From Rhodospirillales bacterium 47_12_T64 (GTDB lineage Bacteria; Pseudomonadota; Alphaproteobacteria; Kiloniellales; Kiloniellaceae): a DNA stretch of 5,344 nt. Position numbers and translations under genes: made by a program. Under the pieces are notes generated by a model. It did not search any database, had not been told where the DNA came from, and saw only the letters and a list, made by a program, of their open reading frames with translations. Shown piece by piece: positions 1-5,344 of this stretch (position 1 is its first letter; every line of letters starts with the position of its first letter). The stretch is taken from NCBI GenBank assembly GCA_002162915.1, contig MABB01000013.1, forward strand, positions 9,690 to 15,033. Direction: 5' to 3'.

Positions 1-1897
<1,897 letters not shown>

Positions 1898-1936
1898 CTA
1901 TTCGTATCCTGTTGCTCATCCTGGATCTAAAACCGA

Positions 1937-1950
1937 TCAAAGAGCTTTGA
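1937..1950. repeat. Short inverted repeat upstream of queA
   Basis: TCAAAG (1937-1942) and CTTTGA (1945-1950) are perfect arms separated by two bases, about 40 bases upstream of the queA start. Read on the minus strand, the repeat is followed by TCGGTTTTAG, so it could be a weak terminator for the oxygenase gene, an operator for queA-tgt, or chance. The arms are AT-rich and the usable RNA loop would need four bases, leaving only five pairs. CCGAT occurs at 1933-1937 and again at 1952-1956, which adds a direct repeat around it. No function can be assigned. Confidence 0.4.
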
Positions 1951-2048
1951 GCCGATAGGTAACAGAAGAGAGCCGGGGACGCAAAGGAGAGCAGCTATTA
2001 ACTGGCATGCTTTAATGGTATGGGAGAGGGGATTATGATCTTGCGATG

Positions 2049-2687
2049 TTATTGGGTCCTGACCCTAGGCTCGCGCACATTGTATCTGAGACCAAAACCA
2101 ACACGTTCTTTGGTAATACCTTCGACAAAATGAAATGGTCTTTCCTCTATTCCAGCGAAGTTTTTGCCCCGCATCAGGATCATTACGCCTGCTTTGGCTT
2201 CCATTCGCTTTGCATTGGTTTTGTCTCTGTCATCGCAAATATAAAACCCTGCTTCTCCCGAGAGCGTTAATATGGCGATTACAGCTTCAAAACAGACCAG
2301 ATCGCGATGTGGAGAAATTCCGGTCGATCCTTCGTGATAGCGAAGAGCGGCGGTATCATTAAATGAAAAGGGAGTCTTATAAGGTTGAGGAGCCATGAGC
2401 TCAAAAGCTGCATTCAGCTGTTTCTCAAAGGCAATCTGGTAATCATTTAAGGCAGATTTCCCCTCGAAATTCATACAAATAGTGAAATCTTGATGAACTT
2501 CGTTGCCAGGAGAGCCGACCACAGGTGTGCCGTCGCGGAATTTAAGGCTTTCGGTTGCCTGTAACATCTTGGCACATCCATCCTCATCAACGAGAGAGAA
2601 TGCTACGGCTCCTTCTTGAGGGAGACAGGACATCATTTCCGCTAAGGTGGTTGGCGTCGTCAATAGGTGCGAGTCAAAAGAGGACAT
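2049..2687 (-). CDS. AlkB-like 2-oxoglutarate/Fe(II)-dependent oxygenase, substrate unknown
   Basis: This 212-residue protein carries the metal-binding pattern of the 2OG-Fe(II) oxygenase superfamily. His127 and Asp129 lie in the sequence YHEGSTGISPHRDL (117-130), and the distal His186 lies in RPFHFVEG. Arg195 or Arg201 in ERVGFGLRYNVR (194-205) is a candidate 2-oxoglutarate ligand. The spacing of about 57 residues between Asp and distal His, and the small single-domain size, suit AlkB-like or related soluble hydroxylases. The N-terminal 95 residues show no motif I recognise, and there is no signal peptide or membrane segment, so it is probably cytoplasmic. ATG 2687 has only a weak purine-rich sequence upstream (AAAAGA). 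A good -10 element lies about 75 bases upstream. The gene is co-oriented with queA-tgt but 151 bases away. The superfamily assignment rests on motifs. A role in DNA or RNA demethylation, tRNA hydroxylation or small-molecule hydroxylation cannot be chosen from sequence alone. No alphaproteobacterial SOS box (GTTC/GAAC pair) was seen upstream. Confidence 0.85.
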   Translation of the reverse strand: MSSFDSHLLTTPTTLAEMMSCLPQEGAVAFSLVDEDGCAKMLQATESLKFRDGTPVVGSPGNEVHQDFTICMNFEGKSALNDYQIAFEKQLNAAFELMAPQPYKTPFSFNDTAALRYHEGSTGISPHRDLVCFEAVIAILTLSGEAGFYICDDRDKTNAKRMEAKAGVMILMRGKNFAGIEERPFHFVEGITKERVGFGLRYNVREPRVRTQ

Positions 2688-2762
2688 ATCGGATCTTTTA
2701 CTAATTGTTATGGGCAGATCGTCAATGTGCCCGGTTACACAAAGAGAGCAATGTTGTTTCTC

Positions 2763-2793
2763 ATTATAAAGTTATAACGCATCGGGTAATCAA
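2763..2793 (-). promoter_or_regulatory. Candidate promoter for the 2OG oxygenase gene
   Basis: On the minus strand TATAAT (plus-strand ATTATA, 2763-2768) matches the sigma-70 -10 consensus exactly. The best -35 candidates are TTGATT (2788-2793) with a 19-base spacer, or GATTAC with 17. Both are imperfect, so the -10 is the main evidence. Transcription would begin near 2755 and leave a leader of about 70 bases before the ATG at 2687. The same AT-rich stretch may also serve the divergent plus-strand gene. Confidence 0.35.
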
Positions 2794-2810
2794 GAATGTG
2801 CCAGATGCGT
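2777..2810. repeat. Inverted repeat in the divergent intergenic region
   Basis: ACGCATC (2777-2783) and GATGCGT (2804-2810) are perfect 7-base arms around a 20-base spacer. They lie between the oxygenase and the O-antigen-ligase-like gene and overlap the candidate minus-strand promoter. The left arm abuts GTTATAAC (2771-2778), an 8-base perfect palindrome. The spacing of about three helical turns between arm centres would suit a dimeric regulator bound at two half-sites, but no known operator was recognised. Confidence 0.45.
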
Positions 2811-2816
2811 CACTAT

Positions 2817-2839
2817 GAAGCCCCAGATGAAGCCCAGAT
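2817..2839 (+). repeat. Slipped tandem repeat upstream of the ligase-like gene
   Basis: GAAGCCCCAGAT (2817-2828) is followed directly by GAAGCCCAGAT (2829-2839), a tandem duplication differing by one C. A further CCAGATG lies at 2801-2807, so the heptamer CCAGATG occurs three times in 40 bases. The repeats fall within an 11-codon open frame (ATG 2815 to TAG 2848, MKPQMKPRWNS) that has no visible ribosome binding site. This is most simply replication slippage in a leader region. Confidence 0.5.
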
Positions 2840-2877
2840 GGAATTCTTAGTAGGAGTTCGTCCTTCACTGTACAGCC

Positions 2878-4173
2878 ATGGAAAAGCTGTTTATAGATAT
2901 TTCCCAAGTTAACTCCCGTTCCTTTTGTAATGTTGTTTTTATGAATAGTCATTTACTGCGACTGTTTTTTTTCGTCGTACCTACTATCAGTGTTTTCAGT
3001 TCAAACGCCTTGGTGCCTCTTGTTGCCGTGGTGGGGGTGCTTTCTGCTGCGATCAATTACTATGAAAACAGGCAACTCCCCAAGTTTAGTAAATTACAAC
3101 TTGGATTACTGGTTGCCTTCTTTGGCTGGATCACGATTACAACGATCTGGACGATTAATCCGCTTAACGCCCTAAAGCTGGATTTACGGTTATTAGCCTT
3201 AACCCTTTGTGGTTTACTGCTGGTATCTTCCGTTGAGGCGCAATCTGTAGAAACTCGTCAGATGATAGCAAAAGCGCTGTTTATTGGCTGTGTTTTTGGT
3301 GCAGGCTTGTTGCTGATAGAATCAAACTTTAATGCGCCGATTACTAAGTTTGTAAAAGGTAAGCCGCTGGATGCGGCGATGAACCTTTCCCGGTTTAATC
3401 GGGGGGCAACTTTTTTGGGTATTTCAGCTTGGGCACTCTTTGCCATTTATGGGCAGAGATTGGCTTTACGGGGCAGATTGCTACTCCCTGTTATTCCTCT
3501 GACTCTGTTGTATTTTGCGCCAAGTGAAAGCTCGTTGTTTGCTGTTTTATTAGGGACAGTCTGGTACCTCGTTTTTTATGGCCTGCCTAAAACTGGTTTC
3601 AAAGTTCTTCCGTTATTGATGATTGTTGCAATTCTCGTGATGCCTCTCGTCGCTAAGGTTGCTGCACCGTTACATGGTCCGGAATCCTCTCACTCGATAC
3701 CCTTTTCAGCCAAGCACAGATTTTTCATTTGGGAGTTTGTCGGGGATCAGATCATTGATAATCCGGTTCAGGGATGGGGGTTTGATTCAGCGCGCGACTA
3801 TCCTAACAAAGGTATGGAAAATTACGTCCATATTAAAGCCAATGGTAATGAGAAAGTGGTTAGTGGGCGCATAATCTCTCTTCATCCTCATAATTTCTCT
3901 CTTCAAGTCTGGTTAGAGCTCGGTGCTGTCGGAGCTATTTTGGTGTCTTTGATTATCTGGAACCTTTTTGGATATTTGAAGAAAAATAAACTTGCCGCGG
4001 ATGCGGCCATTCAGGCCATGATGGTATCTACGTTTATTATTGCTTTGCTTGGCTATGGAGTTTGGCAAAATCGTTGGTATGTTATGTTTTTTATTTTTGC
4101 TGCGATGATACCGCTCGTCCGCATAGAGCAAGAAATCCACTCCGAGCACAAGGAAGCTGACGATGGGAACTAG
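2878..4173 (+). CDS. O-antigen ligase/polymerase-family membrane protein (WaaL/Wzy-like)
   Basis: A 431-residue inner-membrane protein with about 11-12 hydrophobic segments, of the family that joins or polymerises undecaprenyl-linked glycans on the periplasmic face. Segments run from about residue 27 to 258, followed by a large hydrophilic loop (about 259-340) and more membrane segments to residue 415. The loop carries the family signature: HRFFIWEF (280-287), NPVQGWGFDSARDYP (295-309) and LHPHNFSLQVWLELGAVG (335-352), with His338 in the position expected for the catalytic loop histidine of WaaL-type ligases. FNRGATFLG (173-181) is another family-like segment. The start is uncertain. ATG 2878 is the first in frame but AGGAG (2852-2856) is 21 bases away. 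ATG 2941 (Met22) begins a protein with the usual short cytoplasmic end before the first membrane segment, but also lacks a good ribosome site. No glycosyltransferases or LPS genes flank it, so ligase versus polymerase, and the glycan acted on, are open. Confidence 0.88.
   Translation: MEKLFIDISQVNSRSFCNVVFMNSHLLRLFFFVVPTISVFSSNALVPLVAVVGVLSAAINYYENRQLPKFSKLQLGLLVAFFGWITITTIWTINPLNALKLDLRLLALTLCGLLLVSSVEAQSVETRQMIAKALFIGCVFGAGLLLIESNFNAPITKFVKGKPLDAAMNLSRFNRGATFLGISAWALFAIYGQRLALRGRLLLPVIPLTLLYFAPSESSLFAVLLGTVWYLVFYGLPKTGFKVLPLLMIVAILVMPLVAKVAAPLHGPESSHSIPFSAKHRFFIWEFVGDQIIDNPVQGWGFDSARDYPNKGMENYVHIKANGNEKVVSGRIISLHPHNFSLQVWLELGAVGAILVSLIIWNLFGYLKKNKLAADAAIQAMMVSTFIIALLGYGVWQNRWYVMFFIFAAMIPLVRIEQEIHSEHKEADDGN
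4151..4156 (+). promoter_or_regulatory. Ribosome binding site that fixes the DUF423 gene start
   Basis: AGGAAG lies six bases before ATG 4163, inside the last codons of the upstream membrane-protein gene. It supports a start that overlaps the preceding reading frame by 11 bases, so the two genes are probably translated from one mRNA with coupling. Confidence 0.7.
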
Positions 4174-4558
4174 GCTTTCTAAGTTATGGATTAGCTTTGC
4201 GGGTCTTTGGGGGGCAGCGGCTGTTGCTATTGGTGCCTATAGTACACACGGGTTGGGCGATGACGAAATCAGAGTTCTATGGGCACAAACCGGGAGTGCC
4301 TATGGATTGGTTCACGTTCTGGCACTTCTTGTTCTGACCGCCTTGGGGCAGCTTGGTAAAGGTTCTCAAAAGCTTGGCGTTTTGGCCTGTAGCTGCTTTG
4401 CTCTCGGGTTGGTGCTTTTTACCGGAGGGCTTTTTGTTAAGGCGCTGGCGGATATTTCTCTCGGGGGGCCCTTTATTCCGGTTGGGGGAAGCTTGTATAT
4501 CTTGGGATGGTTGGTAACAGCCGTTTACGGTTTTACCTTTAAAGGCAAAGGGTTTTAA
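4163..4558 (+). CDS. DUF423-family small membrane protein
   Basis: A 131-residue protein with four predicted membrane segments, at roughly residues 8-26, 46-62, 71-91 and 104-124. It shows the DUF423 (YgdD-like) pattern: GAYSTHGL near the N-terminus (24-31, family form GAFGAHGL), TGSAYGLVHVLALL (43-56, family form with a conserved Tyr and His), LGLVLFTGGLFVKAL (81-95) and PFIPVGGSLYILGW (103-116, family form PxGGxxxxxGW). The length is typical and the protein is complete. The family's biochemical role is not established, so none is given here. It overlaps the upstream ligase-like gene by 11 bases and is followed 4 bases later by the TusA-like gene, which argues for one transcript. Confidence 0.92.
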   Translation: MGTRLSKLWISFAGLWGAAAVAIGAYSTHGLGDDEIRVLWAQTGSAYGLVHVLALLVLTALGQLGKGSQKLGVLACSCFALGLVLFTGGLFVKALADISLGGPFIPVGGSLYILGWLVTAVYGFTFKGKGF

Positions 4559-4562
4559 GAAA

Positions 4563-4793
4563 ATGGTGGATCATTTACTGGATGCAACAGGTCTGAAATG
4601 TCCCATCCCGGTATTGCGAGCACGCAAGGCAATGAAGCCATTATCCATGGGCGATACGCTGGAAATTCATGCGACAGATCCAAGTGCTTTGCTCGACTTC
4701 AAGAATTTCTGTGAAACAACGGGGCATGAGTTTGTATCATCTGAAGACAGAGATGATGGTGTCTTGGTCTTGGTGATTAAAAAATCCAGTTGA
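4563..4793 (+). CDS. tusA: TusA/SirA-family sulfurtransferase
   Basis: A 76-residue cytoplasmic protein of the TusA family, small carriers that take persulfide sulfur from a cysteine desulfurase and hand it on, classically toward 2-thiouridine at tRNA position 34 and in some bacteria toward molybdenum cofactor or sulfur oxidation. The signature DATGLKCPIPVLRARKAM (7-24) carries the active Cys13 in a CPxP motif, followed by GDTLEIHATDPSALLDF (33-49) and a C-terminal strand VLVLVIKK. The length is standard. AAAGGG (4547-4552), within the end of the DUF423 gene, is ten bases before ATG 4563 and is a plausible ribosome site. The gene sits last in a tight three-gene run. No other sulfur-relay gene (tusBCD, tusE, mnmA) is in the window, so assignment as the tRNA-specific TusA rather than a paralogue is tentative. 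The family call itself is firm. Confidence 0.9.
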   Translation: MVDHLLDATGLKCPIPVLRARKAMKPLSMGDTLEIHATDPSALLDFKNFCETTGHEFVSSEDRDDGVLVLVIKKSS

Positions 4794-4819
4794 TTTTCAA
4801 CTATTTCGCCAGCTGATTC

Positions 4820-4854
4820 AAACCGCGTTTTGATTAATTTCTGATCGGTTTTTT
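4820..4854 (+). terminator. Weak candidate terminator after the TusA-like gene
   Basis: AAACCG (4820-4825) can pair with CGGTTT (4846-4851), and the right arm runs into six T residues (4849-4854), 27 bases after the tusA stop. The 20-base loop and short stem are poor for an intrinsic terminator, so this is a position-based guess. A second weak option is AAAACA/TGTTTT at 4952-4971, also with a T run. Confidence 0.3.
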
Positions 4855-4887
4855 ATTGGACCTGATGCTTTGAGCGAAGTTATCCAA

Positions 4888-4903
4888 TATCGTCGTAACG
4901 ATA
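4888..4903. repeat. Small inverted repeat
   Basis: TATCGT (4888-4893) and ACGATA (4898-4903) are perfect arms around the self-complementary tetranucleotide CGTA. It lies in the intergenic region about 95 bases after the TusA-like gene. It has no T run and no recognised operator match. Confidence 0.4.
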
Positions 4904-5075
4904 CAGAAAACCCTAGAGCGGCATACTGCATAAAAGAACCCCATAAGAGACAAAACAGGCTTAGGTGTTTTTTACAACAGCGCCCCCTTTGAGATGCTCT
5001 TACAGCGATCTGGAGCGAATTGAAAAAAATATTATTATTCAATCATTGAGTGCTTCGTTAAAGGTATTATGCGGT

Positions 5076-5091
5076 GTGAAATAGTTTTCAC
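5076..5091. repeat. Operator-like palindrome GTGAAA-N4-TTTCAC
   Basis: GTGAAATAGTTTTCAC has perfect 6-base arms around TAGT. As RNA it could extend by a G-U and a G-C pair on the outside (5074-5093). It lies about 170 bases upstream of the right-edge gene. The size and symmetry fit a site for a dimeric helix-turn-helix regulator, but no regulator gene is nearby and no known consensus was matched. Confidence 0.45.
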
Positions 5092-5116
5092 GCTAATTTC
5101 ACTCATTCACTGTGCT

Positions 5117-5131
5117 TTGAATATGGTTCAA
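5117..5131. repeat. Short dyad TTGAA-N5-TTCAA
   Basis: TTGAATATGGTTCAA has 5-base arms around five bases. It is superficially like an FNR/CRP-type layout but lacks the TTGAT/ATCAA arms. It lies 26 bases downstream of the GTGAAA palindrome, between it and the nested repeat. Chance is possible at this arm length. Confidence 0.3.
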
Positions 5132-5149
5132 TACGTATCTATTCATAAC

Positions 5150-5222
5150 AAATCCAACAATTCTTGTGACTAATGCAAGTTATGCAGTGGCCACATAACA
5201 TAGCTTGCAATTCATTGGATTT
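5150..5222 (+). promoter_or_regulatory. Nested inverted repeat, possible structured 5' leader of the right-edge gene
   Basis: Four sets of complementary arms nest in order. AAATCCAA (5150-5157) pairs with TTGGATTT (5215-5222). AATT (5159-5162) pairs with AATT (5209-5212). GCAAG (5175-5179) pairs with CTTGC (5204-5208). TTATG (5180-5184) pairs with CATAA (5194-5198). The result would be about 22 base pairs with a 12-base left bulge (5163-5174), a 5-base right bulge (5199-5203) and a 9-base apical loop containing part of the perfect palindrome GTGGCCAC (5187-5194). It ends 24 bases before the AAGGA ribosome site of the gene at 5260. It matches no riboswitch class I know. It could instead be a DNA operator array. 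The transcription start has not been located. Confidence 0.45.
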
Positions 5223-5246
5223 TATATTTCTGAGTAAGTGTATGAA

Positions 5247-5251
5247 AAGGA
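5247..5251 (+). promoter_or_regulatory. Strong ribosome binding site for the right-edge gene
   Basis: AAGGA, in the run AAAAGGAT, lies eight bases before ATG 5260. It is among the best-placed Shine-Dalgarno sequences in the window and decides the start of the partial gene. Confidence 0.75.
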
Positions 5252-5259
5252 TATAGAAA

Positions 5260-5344
5260 ATGGGTATCTATGATATTGAAGAAAAATTTATTCCGGGCAA
5301 CCTTATAACTACCAGTTATAAAGATTATCTCCTTGAAGAAGAGC
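5260..5344 (+). CDS. Unidentified protein, 5' end only
   Basis: ATG 5260 opens 28 codons that run to the window edge without a stop, beginning MGIYDIEEKFIPGNLITTSY. The start is supported by a strong AAGGA eight bases upstream. The visible part is hydrophilic and rich in acidic residues (ending LLEEE), with no signal peptide or membrane segment, so the protein probably begins in the cytoplasm. I do not recognise the family from this fragment. Codons 15-21 include an inverted repeat, TTATAACT (5303-5310) and AGTTATAA (5314-5321) around ACC. The unusually long and dyad-rich upstream region suggests the gene is regulated. It may be the first gene of an operon continuing to the right. Confidence 0.65.
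   Translation, partial: MGIYDIEEKFIPGNLITTSYKDYLLEEE

Larger units (their letters stand above)
4794..5259. other. AT-rich intergenic region without a convincing gene
   Basis: These 466 bases separate the TusA-like gene from the partial gene at the right edge. I found no open frame with both a start signal and recognisable protein character. The region is AT-richer than its flanks and holds several dyads, listed separately: a possible terminator near the left end, short palindromes at 4888-4903, 5076-5091 and 5117-5131, and a nested inverted repeat at 5150-5222. The concentration of dyads in the right half suggests it is the regulatory and leader region of the right-edge gene. No clear sigma-70 pair or sigma-54 site was found. 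Confidence 0.7.

Noticed and set aside
2815..2850. 11-codon frame MKPQMKPRWNS as a leader peptide
   Set aside because: It has no ribosome site, and its repeated sequence follows from the DNA tandem duplication. It is mentioned only with the repeat.
2688..2877. SOS (LexA) box upstream of the AlkB-like gene
   Set aside because: Only a single GTTC was found, without a partner at the spacing of the alphaproteobacterial GTTC-N7-GTTC box.
2764..2952. 62-codon minus-strand frame across the start of the ligase-like gene
   Set aside because: It overlaps the candidate oxygenase promoter and the ligase-like gene start, with no ribosome site and no family resemblance.
4818..5042. 74-codon minus-strand frame in the right intergenic region
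   Set aside because: There is no Shine-Dalgarno before its ATG at 5042, the composition looks random, and it runs through dyads and T runs.
5117..5131. FNR (anaerobox) site
   Set aside because: The arms are TTGAA/TTCAA with five bases between, not TTGAT-N4-ATCAA.
5187..5209. Possible sigma-54 promoter from TGGCC and TTGCA
   Set aside because: The GG-to-GC distance is 18 bases instead of the fixed 12, so it cannot be a standard -24/-12 element.

Overview
The window reads as a chromosomal segment from an alphaproteobacterium. The best clues are the Tgt motif DSGGYQVMS, with Tyr where many bacteria have Phe (as in Zymomonas Tgt), the style of the O-antigen-ligase-like protein (GWGFDSAR, LHPHNFSLQVWLELG), and the queA-tgt pair with a 4-base ATGA overlap. 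Coding regions look moderate in GC and the right-hand intergenic region is clearly AT-richer by eye. I cannot name the genus. There is no transposase, integrase, CRISPR array, tRNA or rRNA.

Left half, minus strand. Read right to left, this holds a 212-residue AlkB-like 2OG-Fe(II) oxygenase (2049-2687), a 151-base gap, queA (845-1897), and tgt (1-848, cut by the left edge). QueA and Tgt perform successive steps of queuosine formation at the wobble base G34 of tRNAs for Asp, Asn, His and Tyr: Tgt inserts preQ1, then QueA adds the epoxycyclopentane ring from S-adenosylmethionine. The oxygenase points the same way, but its link to this pathway is only a hypothesis.

Centre. The stretch 2688-2877 is a 190-base divergent intergenic region with a good minus-strand -10 sequence, an inverted repeat and a small slipped tandem repeat.

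Right half, plus strand. Three closely packed genes look co-transcribed: a polytopic O-antigen ligase/polymerase-like protein (2878-4173), a small DUF423-family membrane protein that overlaps it by 11 bases (4163-4558), and a TusA-like sulfurtransferase 4 bases further on (4563-4793). TusA family members can supply sulfur for 2-thiouridine at tRNA position 34, so wobble-base modification appears on both sides of the window, though on opposite strands and in different transcription units.

Right edge. A 466-base, AT-rich, apparently non-coding region (4794-5259) contains several dyads. The most elaborate is a nested 73-base inverted repeat at 5150-5222, just upstream of a strong ribosome binding site and the start of an unrecognised gene (5260 to the edge). 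This is the best candidate for something undescribed: a cis-regulatory RNA leader or a multi-part operator. Otherwise the window is mostly ordinary housekeeping sequence.
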